The notes under the pieces were generated by a model. The model was not told the origin of the DNA. It saw only the letters and a list, made by a program, of their open reading frames with translations, and ran no database searches. 64,000 bases of DNA, taken from positions 186,001-250,000 of the forward strand of contig NZ_JQGJ02000008.1 in the NCBI RefSeq assembly GCF_000802155.2, written 5' to 3'. Made by a program: the position numbers and the translations under genes. The DNA comes from Pseudomonas frederiksbergensis (lineage in GTDB: Bacteria; Pseudomonadota; Gammaproteobacteria; Pseudomonadales; Pseudomonadaceae). Below are positions 33,880 through 41,596 of this stretch, piece after piece (the first letter of the stretch is position 1; every line of letters begins with the position of its first letter).

Positions 33880-34914
33880 TTAGTTGTGTGCGTGCAGTGC
33901 TTCGTTCAGCTCGATGGCCGACTTGTGCGTCTTGCATTCCACCGCGCCGGTCTCGGAGTTGCGGCGGAACAACAGGTCGGGTTGGCCGGCCAGGTCGCGG
34001 GCCTTGACCACTTTCACCAGTTGGTTGTTTTCGTCCAGCAGCTTCACTTTGGTGCCAGCGGTCACGTACAGGCCCGACTCCACGGTGTTGCGGTCGCCCA
34101 GCGGGATGCCGATGCCGGCATTGGCGCCGATCAGGCAGCCTTCGCCCACCTTGATCACGATGTTGCCGCCGCCCGACAGGGTGCCCATGGTCGAGCAACC
34201 GCCGCCCAGGTCCGAACCCTTGCCGACGAACACGCCCGCCGAGACACGGCCTTCGATCATGCCCGGGCCTTCGGTGCCGGCGTTGAAGTTGACGAAACCT
34301 TCGTGCATGACCGTGGTGCCTTCGCCCACGTAGGCGCCCAGGCGCAGACGCGCGGCATCGGCGATGCGCACGCCGGCCGGGACCACGTAGTCGGTCATTT
34401 TCGGGAACTTGTCCACCGAGAACACTTCCAGCAGCTCGCCGCGCAGGCGGGCTTCGAGCTGGTGCTCGGCCAGTTCCGCCAGGTCGATCGCGCCCTGGCT
34501 GGTCCAGGCCACGTTCGGCAACAGTGGGAAAATGCCCGCCAGGTTCAGGCCGTGGGGCTTGACCAGGCGATGGGACAGCAGGTGCAGCTTGAGGTACGCC
34601 TCAGGGGTGGAGCTCAGTTGGCCGTCTTCGGCCAGCAGGGTGGCGACCAGTGGCTTGTGGCTTTCGGCCAGGCGGGTCAGCAGCTTGGCTTGCGCGGCAT
34701 CGACGCTACGCAGTGCCTCGGCCAGTTGTGAGGCTTGGGCGGTGGTAAAGGTAATGGCCTGGTTGCCTTCGCTGTAGCCAAGGATTGGCGCGATGGCTGC
34801 GACAATCTCGGCTGCTGGGTTGAGCAATGGCTGTGCGTAGAAGACTTCCAGCCAGGCGCCTTCACGGTTTTGGGTGCCGACGCCGAAGGCCAGGCTGAAC
34901 AGGGTAGTGGACAT
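33880..34914 (-). CDS. dapD: Tetrahydrodipicolinate N-succinyltransferase
   Basis: DapD puts a succinyl group on tetrahydrodipicolinate with succinyl-CoA, in the diaminopimelate/lysine pathway. The 344-residue length is that of the longer Pseudomonas-type DapD. A left-handed beta-helix hexapeptide region is visible near the C-terminal half (GEGTTVMHEGFVNFNAGTEG, then GKGSDLGGGCSTMGTLSGGG and GEGCLIGANAGIGIPLGDRN). AGAGGT precedes the ATG. It starts 32 bases after the stop of the ArsC-family gene on the same strand. Confidence 0.95.
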   Translation of the reverse strand: MSTTLFSLAFGVGTQNREGAWLEVFYAQPLLNPAAEIVAAIAPILGYSEGNQAITFTTAQASQLAEALRSVDAAQAKLLTRLAESHKPLVATLLAEDGQLSSTPEAYLKLHLLSHRLVKPHGLNLAGIFPLLPNVAWTSQGAIDLAELAEHQLEARLRGELLEVFSVDKFPKMTDYVVPAGVRIADAARLRLGAYVGEGTTVMHEGFVNFNAGTEGPGMIEGRVSAGVFVGKGSDLGGGCSTMGTLSGGGNIVIKVGEGCLIGANAGIGIPLGDRNTVESGLYVTAGTKVKLLDENNQLVKVVKARDLAGQPDLLFRRNSETGAVECKTHKSAIELNEALHAHN

Positions 34915-34946
34915 GAAATTACCTCTACGAAATGAACTGGGCAGGC

Positions 34947-35309
34947 TTACTTGATCTCTGCCGCATAAATATCTGGCTTGAAGCCAATCAGGGTTCGGTC
35001 ACCGAGATCGAGCACCGGGCGCTTGATCATCGAGGGTTGGGCGAGCATCAGTTCGATGGCTTTCGTCTGGTCGAGATCGGCTTTGCGTTCGTCGTCGAGT
35101 TTGCGAAAGGTCGTACCGGCGCGGTTCAACACCACTTGCCAGCCATGCTCGTCGCACCATTGGGTCAGGTGCTCACGGTCGATGCCGGCAATTTTGTAAT
35201 CGTGAAAGTCGTAGCTCACCGCGTGCTCATCGAGCCAGGTGCGTGCTTTTTTCATGGTATCGCAGGCTTTGATGCCGAAGAGCTGTAAGTGCTTGTTTTC
35301 ATTGGGCAT
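34947..35309 (-). CDS. ArsC/Spx-family reductase (YffB-like)
   Basis: A 120-residue thioredoxin-fold protein of the ArsC/Spx family, with a single CxxT-type active Cys (Cys16 in FGIKACDTMKKA) and the Spx-like features RAGTTFRKLDDE and MLAQPSMIKRPVLD. The family includes YffB of E. coli. True arsenate reductase is unlikely with no ars genes nearby. GGAGGA precedes the ATG by six bases. It lies directly upstream of dapD and is probably co-transcribed with it. Confidence 0.88.
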   Translation of the reverse strand: MPNENKHLQLFGIKACDTMKKARTWLDEHAVSYDFHDYKIAGIDREHLTQWCDEHGWQVVLNRAGTTFRKLDDERKADLDQTKAIELMLAQPSMIKRPVLDLGDRTLIGFKPDIYAAEIK

Positions 35310-35414
35310 GAATGCTCCTCCAAAACGTTCCCGGTATCGTCCTGAAAATCAGCCGACGATTATGCCACGTCATTGCTTTCAGTGCCCTGACTGTCGCGAC
35401 GGATCGGACGAGGC

Positions 35415-35443
35415 GGAACCAATGGGATGGGGGCCACCACACA
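35415..35443 (+). promoter_or_regulatory. hrp box (HrpL-dependent promoter)
   Basis: GGAACC (35415-35420), 16 bases, then CCACACA (35437-35443) fits the consensus GGAACC-N15/16-CCACNNA read by the ECF sigma factor HrpL in Pseudomonas. It lies 43 bases before the start codon of the effector-like gene and on the same strand. The minimum pattern is matched at every fixed base. Confidence 0.85.
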
Positions 35444-35486
35444 GCACGGGTACACCCAGCACTTTTGCGCACAAGAGGCCCCGCCC

Positions 35487-36842
35487 ATGGATTTGATCCC
35501 CCTGACACCGCACCACACATTGACGAGTCAACCTGAAGACACACTCCCGCCTCCTTCCACAACGTCGACCACCGGGACCGTTGCATCCGTCCCGATCGGA
35601 CCTGTTACGGCTGCACAGGACCTTGCAAATCGGACTGGCGCCATCAAGGCCCAGCTCACCCGGGTGTTCGAGCCGCATATGAACGGCGCCAATCGCGAGG
35701 CTTTCGAAGCACTGATCGATGATCGTTCGCGTACCTTGGCCGATGATGGCGAAACCGCTGAAAGCGTCGATGCCGTCCTGACCAAGGGCTCGCGGCTGGA
35801 TCGCGCGGCCCATGACACTGTTGGATTTCTTCGTTCGGTGCCCTTCGGCGCAGCGTCCATCGCGCTGGACTTCGCCCCGGCGGTGACCGGCAATGGCTCG
35901 ATCACCGCCCCGTTGGCGCTGTCGGCGATTGCCGGCCTGGTCAGCAGCGCTACCGACACGGTCGGCAATGGCCTGATGAAACGCGCCACCAGCGACACCC
36001 AGTGGCTGGTGGCCGAACATGCCGAGCTGGAACCAGTCATGCAGGAGGCCGCCGAGGCGGTGAAGCCGAGCCTGGGGACCCAGGCCCTCGAGGGCAGCCT
36101 GACCTTCCAGACCTTTACCGCGCGGAATGTACTGCGCACGGTCGTCCAGCCCGTCGTGACGAAGACCGTCGATGCGCAGACGGGCAGCAAGGTGGATTCG
36201 GTGATAGCCGCCGTCGGGTCTCCACTTTCAGGCATGGCTGCCTACGACCTGCAGCATTCCATCGACAAATCGAAACACCGGATCGGCCCGGAATACCTGT
36301 TGGGTCGTCAAGACTGGCACCAGCGTTACAAGGACCTCAAGAATTATGGCGTAGGGAATGCCGCGATGGGTATTGCCAAGCGGGTTGGCAGCCTGCCGCT
36401 GGACGCGATGCGCGATGGCAGCAAATCGCTGCAAGCCCTGGTTACGCCGACTGGCTTGGTCAGTGGTCTCGGCGCGTTGGCCGGCGGTATTACGGCGATC
36501 GGCATGGCCCAGACCGCCGCTGTCAACGCGGCCAGGAACGCCGGGTTCTCGCCCGCGGGTGTCGCGGCGGCTGGCAAGGCGACCGTCACCGCCACGATGG
36601 CCCCGGTACTCGCCGCCTGGGTGACCACGGCTGTGATGACCCAGCCGTTGGCGGACAAGGCTTCCGCCGCGTTGGACAGGCTTTCCACCGGTCCAGCCCA
36701 TCAGGATGAGCTACAGGGAATGTTGCCCTTGGTCGAAACGTCGATGGCCGAACAGACCGGGGAAGACAGTGACAATGAAGGCGACAGCGTTGATTTCGTC
36801 TCGGCCCGCTCGACCCTCAGTGCCGCTGAACGAGCTGTTTAG
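35487..36842 (+). CDS. hopAA1: HopAA1-like type III secretion effector (RopAA)
   Basis: A 451-residue protein with the look of an injected effector. Half of residues 1-44 are Ser, Thr or Pro, with no Lys or Arg before Arg49, typical of type III export signals. A hrp box lies 43 bases upstream, and AAGAGG is eight bases before ATG 35487. From memory, HopAA1 of P. syringae shares several segments in the same order: ETAESVDAVLTKGSRLDR, GLMKRATSD, FQTFTARNVLRTVV, AKRVGSLPLD and AAWVTTAVMT. HopAA1 homologues in P. fluorescens are called RopAA. Its host target is not firmly known. No alignment was run. No chaperone gene is adjacent, and the secretion system itself is not in this window. Confidence 0.75.
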   Translation: MDLIPLTPHHTLTSQPEDTLPPPSTTSTTGTVASVPIGPVTAAQDLANRTGAIKAQLTRVFEPHMNGANREAFEALIDDRSRTLADDGETAESVDAVLTKGSRLDRAAHDTVGFLRSVPFGAASIALDFAPAVTGNGSITAPLALSAIAGLVSSATDTVGNGLMKRATSDTQWLVAEHAELEPVMQEAAEAVKPSLGTQALEGSLTFQTFTARNVLRTVVQPVVTKTVDAQTGSKVDSVIAAVGSPLSGMAAYDLQHSIDKSKHRIGPEYLLGRQDWHQRYKDLKNYGVGNAAMGIAKRVGSLPLDAMRDGSKSLQALVTPTGLVSGLGALAGGITAIGMAQTAAVNAARNAGFSPAGVAAAGKATVTATMAPVLAAWVTTAVMTQPLADKASAALDRLSTGPAHQDELQGMLPLVETSMAEQTGEDSDNEGDSVDFVSARSTLSAAERAV

Positions 36843-37025
36843 CTTCGGATAGTCGCCGGTCGCTCCTGCCGCGTGGAGGTTGGGAGCGGCCAAGAGGCGA
36901 TTGCGCATTGGCACCGTTGAGGTGCGACCAATGTGCAACGGCAGCGGTTCGTCTTGGCAGTTAATATGGCACTTCACCGGCCAGCTGTTGCCGGAGATGT
37001 GTATGGCTGTCAGTGGAAGTCCGTT

Positions 37026-38672
37026 ATGCAAAGCGCCTATACCGTCCTGATCCTGTTGATGCTGGTGGGCGTGTCGCGCCTGATTGGACGCTTGATCCCA
37101 TTGCCGCTGCCTCTGGTGCAGATCGGTGCCGGTGCCTTGCTGGCCTGGCCGTCCCTGGGCCTGCATGTGGCCCTTGATCCTGAGTTGTTCCTGTTTCTCT
37201 TCCTGCCACCGCTGCTGTTCTCCGACGGTTGGCGCATGCCCAAGCGCGAGTTGTGGCGCCTGCGCGGGCCGATCCTGACGCTGGCGGTGGGGTTGGTGCT
37301 GTTTACGGTAGTTGGTGCGGGGTATTTCGTTCATTGGCTCTTGCCGAGTATCCCATTGCCGGTGGCCTTCGCCCTGGCGGCGGTGTTGTCGCCGACCGAT
37401 GCCGTGGCGGTCTCGGCGATCGCCCGCGACCGCCTGCCTGCGCCGTTGATGCACATGCTCCAAGGCGAAGCGCTGATGAACGATGCGTCGGGCCTGGTGA
37501 CCTTCAAGTTTGCCCTGGCAGCGGCGATCACCGGCGTGTTTTCCCTGGCGGGCGCGAGCCTGGCTTTCGTCCTGGTGGCGGTCGGCGGCCTGTTGGTGGG
37601 CGTGGCGTTGAGTTGGCTGGTGGGCCGCTTGCGGGCCGGGATGATCGCCCGGGGCTGGGACGATCCGGCCACCCACGTGGTGTTCATGCTCCTGTTGCCG
37701 TTTGCCGCCTATGTGCTGGCCGAACGCTTGGGCGCTTCCGGAATTCTCTCGGCGGTGGCTGCGGGGATGATGCAGAGTTGGCTCGACCTGCTGCCGCGCC
37801 AGACCGGCACGCGGTTGCTCAATCGCAGCGTCTGGTCGCTGCTGGAATTCGCCTTCAATGGCTTGATCTTCCTGCTGCTGGGCTTGCAACTGCCGGACAT
37901 CATCAAGGCAGTGACCAGCCACGAGACGACATTGTGGCCAATCCTGTTCTATCGCTGCCTTGAGGTGGTGGCGATTTTCCTGGTGTTGTTGGTGCTGCGG
38001 TTTGTCTGGGTGCAAAGCATCTGGCGCGTGTCCGGGCTGTTGCGCCGCTGGCGCGGCAAGGGCGAGTTGACCCTGGTGCCGACCGCGCGCTCTTGCTGGC
38101 TGCTGACGTTTGGCGGGGTGCGCGGGGCGGTGACGCTGGCGGGCGTGCTGTCGGTGCCGTTGCTGCTGGGGGCGGGGGAGGCGTTTCCCGAGCGGGACCT
38201 GCTGATCTTCATCGCCGCCGGGGTGATTCTGTTGTCGTTGATAGCGGCGTGTATCGCCTTGCCGTTGCTGCTGCGAGGTATCGAGAAAAGCCCCGACGAC
38301 AAGCGTCGCAACGAAGTTCGCGAGGCTTGGCGTAAAACTGCTGAAGCGGCGATCCATGCGTTGGAAGTGGAGGAGCCGACCGAAGCGACCAGTACGCCGG
38401 ATGCGGCCCAGGCGGCGCTGGCGACCGAGGTCAAGGCGCGGCTGATGTCTGAGTATCGCCATCAGTTGAAGGTGTTCAACGACTCCGCCGAAGCGCAGGC
38501 GTTGGCGTTGGAGATGGACCTGCTGGAACGCCGGCTGCGCTTGAAGGCTTATCGGGCGCAGCGGTTGGAGTTGTATCGCCTCAGCCGTCATCACCAGATT
38601 GGCGATGATGTGTTGCGTGAGGTGCTGGGGGAGTTGGATTTGGCGGAGGCGAATTTGGGGTTGGGTAAATAA
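37026..38672 (+). CDS. Na+/H+ antiporter (NhaP/CPA1 type)
   Basis: A 548-residue inner-membrane cation/proton antiporter with about 12 hydrophobic segments in the first 420 residues, then a charged helical cytoplasmic tail of about 120 residues. The CPA1 motifs LSPTDAVAVSAIA (ion-binding Asp) and GEALMNDASGLVTFKFA are clear, as is LTFGGVRGAVTLAGV. I start at ATG 37026; the frame is open to 36933, but that part contains few family-like residues. Probably monocistronic, convergent with the PemK-like gene (eight bases between stops). Confidence 0.9.
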   Translation: MQSAYTVLILLMLVGVSRLIGRLIPLPLPLVQIGAGALLAWPSLGLHVALDPELFLFLFLPPLLFSDGWRMPKRELWRLRGPILTLAVGLVLFTVVGAGYFVHWLLPSIPLPVAFALAAVLSPTDAVAVSAIARDRLPAPLMHMLQGEALMNDASGLVTFKFALAAAITGVFSLAGASLAFVLVAVGGLLVGVALSWLVGRLRAGMIARGWDDPATHVVFMLLLPFAAYVLAERLGASGILSAVAAGMMQSWLDLLPRQTGTRLLNRSVWSLLEFAFNGLIFLLLGLQLPDIIKAVTSHETTLWPILFYRCLEVVAIFLVLLVLRFVWVQSIWRVSGLLRRWRGKGELTLVPTARSCWLLTFGGVRGAVTLAGVLSVPLLLGAGEAFPERDLLIFIAAGVILLSLIAACIALPLLLRGIEKSPDDKRRNEVREAWRKTAEAAIHALEVEEPTEATSTPDAAQAALATEVKARLMSEYRHQLKVFNDSAEAQALALEMDLLERRLRLKAYRAQRLELYRLSRHHQIGDDVLREVLGELDLAEANLGLGK

Positions 38673-38680
38673 CGGCAGGG

Positions 38681-39076
38681 TCAGAGCGGAAGGTAGGCCT
38701 TCACACCGGCGATCACGCCTTGCATGTCTTCAGAGCCCAGGCGAGGAACGAAGTACTCTCGACCCTTGGATCGAGTCTTTTTGTGCAGCTTGTCCAGACG
38801 TTCAAAACTCACCGTATAGATCATGTCGCACTTCACCCACAGTTCTTTGTAGCCATCGGACTGGAGGGGATTGTTGCGGAGCAGGTGGTGCCAGTCCTGC
38901 TGAGTCTGTGGCGTTGTGGAGGAAATCGGCACTACGGTACAGAGCTTGCGACTGTGTGTGGCAGTCGGGGAGATCACCACCACCTTGCGGATTTTCAGCA
39001 TTTCAGGCGCGACAAAGCCTCGCTTGAAGTCGCAAAGAAGAACATCGCCTTGCTTGGGATGGTAATAAAGAGGCAT
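38681..39076 (-). CDS. PemK/MazF-family toxin-like protein
   Basis: A 131-residue protein with the start of a MazF/PemK-fold endoribonuclease: KQGDVLLCDFKRG, then KIRKVVVISPTATHSRKLCT and VVPISSTTPQ, with later residues KCDMIYTVSFERLDKL at the usual strand. It is longer than typical MazF (about 110). There is no MazE- or PemI-like gene on either side, so no protein antitoxin is visible. Its ribosome-binding site GAGG is seven bases before ATG 39076, and a Rho-independent terminator on the same strand lies directly upstream of that. The long leader behind that terminator is rich in hairpins. Toxicity and target are untested. Confidence 0.72.
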   Translation of the reverse strand: MPLYYHPKQGDVLLCDFKRGFVAPEMLKIRKVVVISPTATHSRKLCTVVPISSTTPQTQQDWHHLLRNNPLQSDGYKELWVKCDMIYTVSFERLDKLHKKTRSKGREYFVPRLGSEDMQGVIAGVKAYLPL

Positions 39077-39089
39077 TCCTTATCCTCAT

Positions 39090-39118
39090 GAAAAAGCAAA
39101 GCCGCCCGAAGGCGGCTT
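39090..39118 (-). terminator. Rho-independent terminator directly before the PemK-like gene
   Basis: On the minus strand: AAGCCGCC, loop TTCG, GGCGGCTT, then TGCTTTTTC. The start of the toxin-like gene is 14 bases further on. Transcripts entering from upstream would mostly stop here, so read-through controls toxin synthesis. Confidence 0.88.
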
Positions 39119-39290
39119 CAATCGGCACGCAGTTGAGCTTGCTTCGCCCTTTCTGCGCCGCTGGGTCAACCCCGAGAGGGACCCAGACTCCTGCCAGCTC
39201 TCGCTGGTGACGGGGTCGATTATGGCTACCGGCAATAGCGAATTCAAGCCAGCTTGAACCCTCGTCACAGGGTTAAATGAGGTCTTTCGG
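39119..39290 (-). ncRNA. Putative structured RNA leader upstream of the PemK-like gene
   Basis: About 170 bases with several strong stems, all before the terminator: CTGGGTC/GACCCAG (39161-39186), CCAGC/GCTGG (39194-39207), TTCAAG/CTTGAA (39243-39258), AACCCT/AGGGTT (39257-39274, alternative to the last one), and a CGGC/GCAG-CTGC/GCCG pairing nearer to the terminator. Ending at a terminator immediately upstream of a MazF-fold toxin gene parallels the RNA-terminator-toxin order of type III toxin-antitoxin loci. No tandem repeats are seen. The promoter is not identified. Confidence 0.45.
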
Positions 39291-39349
39291 TGTACAACTT
39301 TAGCGAAATCAAAGGCTTGGCGTCCGCGGTAGGTTTTATGTCTTTTCTT

Positions 39350-39380
39350 GTCTGAGCAGACAGATTGTCGTCTGTCAGAC
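39350..39380 (+). other. Hairpin upstream of the DUF6124 gene
   Basis: GTCTGA-g-CAGAC pairs with GTCTGTCAGAC, eleven base pairs with a one-base bulge and an eight-base loop. Confidence 0.6.
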
Positions 39381-39469
39381 GCGCCGAAGTTTCCGACAAG
39401 TTTTTAAGGTTGTCCGTCGGAAGCGAGGGCTCTAGCCTCTGGGTGTCGCTGCCAATTCAGCGGCCGGAC

Positions 39470-39616
39470 GTGAGAATCCGAATACCCACTATGCGCATAA
39501 GCGCCCGCCATATAAAGTGCAGGCGCGTTTCGTCCATACATCATGTTATGGCGGCTGTGCGCGGGCATGTTTCGACATGGCCGGGTATTTAGTGGGTGTT
39601 TGACCCGGATTCTCAC
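39470..39616 (+). repeat. Long imperfect inverted repeat upstream of the DUF6124 gene
   Basis: Outer arms GTGAGAATCCG (39470-39480) and CGGATTCTCAC (39606-39616) pair perfectly. The next stretch AATACCCACTA pairs with TAGTGGGTGTT at ten of eleven positions after a five-base bulge, and inner GCGCCCGCCATA pairs imperfectly with TATGGCGGCTGTGC. A small CATGT-TTCG-ACATG hairpin sits in the right half (39566-39579). The whole 147 bases could fold as one long stem. Confidence 0.7.
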
Positions 39617-39688
39617 CCCGCGTACGGCTGCCACTCTCTAGTCCGTGAGAAGGCTTTGTGGCGGCTCCAACACCCAAGAAGCATCCAA

Positions 39689-40051
39689 ATGATCAAAGAA
39701 ACTCCAAACCCACCAAAATCTGCCTCCACTTTTCCCTACGGCGACTATGCTCCCGAAAAGCTGCAAGAGGCAGCTGACCGTGTGCTGGATCAATATCTCA
39801 AGCCTGATGACGACAGCAAGTCGGAACCCAAACCCTCAGTACAGTTATTCACTGTGGCTGACGGTATCGACACGGAAGTGTTGCTGGCCAATCTCAGCGA
39901 AACCCTGGCTTCGGCCAATGCAATGCTCAACGACCTCGCCTTCGATCAGGACGGCTCGCGACGGCATGTAGCGTTGGGGGTGGCCCAGATGATTGAGTTG
40001 GGGATGTTGTTGGCGAACAAGTGCCTGGATCGGGTAGAGCTTCGGACTTGA
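39689..40051 (+). CDS. DUF6124 family protein
   Basis: A 120-residue soluble protein of the Pseudomonas DUF6124 (earlier DUF3077) type. The typical order is visible: MIKETPNPP at the start, a helical YAPEKLQEAADRVLDQYLKP, the beta segment LFTVADGIDTEVLLANLSET, then LASANAMLNDLAFDQDGSRR and a C-terminal helix. Function unknown; several copies per genome are common as I recall. The start is ATG 39689, in a frame open back to 39596. The long hairpin-rich leader described separately lies directly upstream, and a REP pair follows. Confidence 0.85.
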   Translation: MIKETPNPPKSASTFPYGDYAPEKLQEAADRVLDQYLKPDDDSKSEPKPSVQLFTVADGIDTEVLLANLSETLASANAMLNDLAFDQDGSRRHVALGVAQMIELGMLLANKCLDRVELRT

Positions 40052-40070
40052 TGCAATAAGTGCCGGCCTC

Positions 40071-40164
40071 ATCGCGAGCAGGCTTTGCTCCCACAGGATC
40101 CGGTATCGATCATAGGTTGTGTGAGCCACACAACTCCACGGTGGGAGCAAAGCTTGTTCGCGAT
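40071..40164. repeat. REP pair, TGGGAGCAAAG type
   Basis: Left arm ATCGCGAGCAGGCTTTGCTC and right arm, ending in TTCGCGAT, are mirror images with a 45-base spacer that itself contains the palindrome TTGTGTGAGCCACACAA. Confidence 0.85.
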
Positions 40165-40208
40165 AAATCGAAAGGCAAATACAAAAATACCTGTGAAGCA
40201 CTGAACCT

Positions 40209-40338
40209 GTGGCGAGGGGATTTATCCCCGCTGGGGCGCGAAGCGGCCCAAAACCCAGGGGGCCCGGTTCTATCAGGCAAATTGAGTTGACTTGCTGGGG
40301 CCGCTGCGTAGCCCAGCGGGGATAAATCCCCTCGCCAC
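40209..40338. repeat. REP pair, GTGGCGAGGGGAT type
   Basis: Left GTGGCGAGGGGATTTATCCC and right arm 40312-40338 ending CCCCTCGCCAC. The 76-base spacer contains GCG/CGC-rich partial pairing. Confidence 0.9.
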
Positions 40339-40357
40339 AACAGCCCCGATACAGCCA

Positions 40358-41557
40358 TCAACCCCGACGCTGGATGAACGCGCGGATTCGCTCCGCCGCT
40401 TCCACGCATTCAGCCAATGGCGCGACCAGGGCCATGCGCACGCGCCCGGCGCCTGGGTTGACGCCATCTACTTCGCGGGACAGGTAAGAGCCGGGCACGA
40501 CCGTCACGTGTTCCTGTTCGAACAGGTCGCGGCAGAAGGCTGCGTCATCGCCCGCCACGTTCGGCCACAGGTAGAAGCTGCCATCGGGGCGTTGCACATC
40601 CAGCACTGGGCTGAGGATTTCCAGCACCGCATCGAACTTTTCCCGGTAAAGCGCGCGGTTGGCCCGTACGTGCACTTCGTCGTTCCACGCGGCAATGCTT
40701 GCCAGTTGGGTCTGAACCGGCATCGCGCAGCCGTGATAGGTGCGGTACAGCAGGAAGCCCTTGAGGATGTCGGCGTCGCCGGCCACGAAACCGGAGCGCA
40801 GGCCGGGCAGGTTGGAGCGCTTGGACAGGCTGTGGAACACCACGCAGCGCTTGAAGTCCTTGCGGCCCAGTTCAACGCAGGCAGTCAGCAGCCCTGGCGG
40901 CGGGGTCTGTTCGTCGAAGTAGAGTTCGCTGTAGCACTCGTCCGAGGCGATGACGAAGTCGTATTCGTCCGCCAGGGCGATGAGTTTCTTCAGCACGTCC
41001 ACCGGGATCAAGGCGCCGGTCGGGTTGCCAGGCGAGCACAGGAACAGGATCTGGCAGCGTTTCCAGATCTCTGGCGAGACCGCATCGAAATCCGGGTTGA
41101 AGCCGTTCGCGTCCAGGCACGGCAGGTAGTGCGGTTTGGCGCCGGCCAGGAACGCTGCGCCTTCGTAGATTTGATAGAACGGGTTCGGGCTCACCACCAG
41201 GGCGTCGTCGCCCCGGTTGACCACGGTCTGGGTGAAGGCGAACAAGGCTTCACGGGTGCCGTTGACCGGCAGCACATGGCGCGCCGGGTCGAGCCAGCCG
41301 CTTGGCACATTGAAGCGACGCTCGCACCAACCAGCGATGGCTTCGCGCAGCTCCGGGATGCCGAGGGTGGTCGGGTACACCGCCATTTTTTCCAGATTGC
41401 TGGCCAGCGCCTCAGCTACAAAGCTCGGTGAACGGTGCTTGGGCTCGCCGATGGACAGCGCGATCGGACGCTTGTCCGGGTTCGGCGTGACGCTGCCGAG
41501 CAGGGCGCGCAGTTTTTCGAACGGGTAGGGCTGGAGCTGGGACAGGGCGTTGTTCAT
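40358..41557 (-). CDS. dapC: Succinyldiaminopimelate transaminase
   Basis: DapC transfers an amino group from glutamate to N-succinyl-2-amino-6-ketopimelate, between DapD and DapE. The 399-residue class I/II aminotransferase has its PLP Lys at 246 in HSLSKRSNLPGLRSG, with PGNPTGA (residues about 176-182) and SDECYSELYF before it. The start is ATG 41557 (MNNALSQLQPYPFEKLRALL), the pattern familiar from Pseudomonas DapC. It lies 39 bases after the glnD stop on the same strand, so both may share a transcript. A REP pair follows its stop. Confidence 0.93.
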   Translation of the reverse strand: MNNALSQLQPYPFEKLRALLGSVTPNPDKRPIALSIGEPKHRSPSFVAEALASNLEKMAVYPTTLGIPELREAIAGWCERRFNVPSGWLDPARHVLPVNGTREALFAFTQTVVNRGDDALVVSPNPFYQIYEGAAFLAGAKPHYLPCLDANGFNPDFDAVSPEIWKRCQILFLCSPGNPTGALIPVDVLKKLIALADEYDFVIASDECYSELYFDEQTPPPGLLTACVELGRKDFKRCVVFHSLSKRSNLPGLRSGFVAGDADILKGFLLYRTYHGCAMPVQTQLASIAAWNDEVHVRANRALYREKFDAVLEILSPVLDVQRPDGSFYLWPNVAGDDAAFCRDLFEQEHVTVVPGSYLSREVDGVNPGAGRVRMALVAPLAECVEAAERIRAFIQRRG

Positions 41558-41596
41558 CGTTGCGCAATCTCTCAAATCGGCTGAATCATGACGCGA

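Larger units (their letters stand above)
39077..39688. other. 612-base intergenic region packed with hairpins
   Basis: Between the divergent PemK-like and DUF6124 genes. The half nearer PemK holds the leader and terminator for the minus strand (39090-39290). The half nearer DUF6124 holds the GTCTGACAGAC-type hairpin (39350-39380) and the long inverted repeat (39470-39616). I see no credible protein gene; short frames at 39086-39268 (minus) and 39404-39634 (minus) cover the hairpins and are unlikely to be coding. Confidence 0.8.
40052..40357. other. Intergenic region with two REP pairs
   Basis: The 306 bases between convergent genes (DUF6124 and dapC) are almost all REP sequence: one pair of the TGGGAGC type and one of the GGCGAGGGG type, described separately. 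No gene is supported. Confidence 0.85.

Noticed and set aside
33809..34198. In-frame extension of csdA to 34198
   Set aside because: It would overlap the dapD 3' end and lacks homology; ATG 33808 fits the family start.
35434..35440. CCACCAC as the second half of the hrp box (13-base spacer)
   Set aside because: The spacer is too short and the final base is not A; CCACACA at 35437 fits better.
36711..38594. 627-residue minus-strand frame opposite the antiporter
   Set aside because: Very Gln/His/Arg-rich mirror of a membrane protein gene.
39086..39268. 60-residue minus-strand frame before the PemK-like gene as an antitoxin
   Set aside because: It reads through the terminator hairpin and stems, starts with GTG without a ribosome-binding site, and has no antitoxin features. 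The structured RNA explains the region better.
39404..39634. 76-residue minus-strand frame between the PemK-like and DUF6124 genes
   Set aside because: It covers the long inverted repeat and has no ribosome-binding site or protein-like pattern.
40060..40290. 76-residue plus-strand frame after the DUF6124 gene
   Set aside because: It is made almost entirely of REP sequence.
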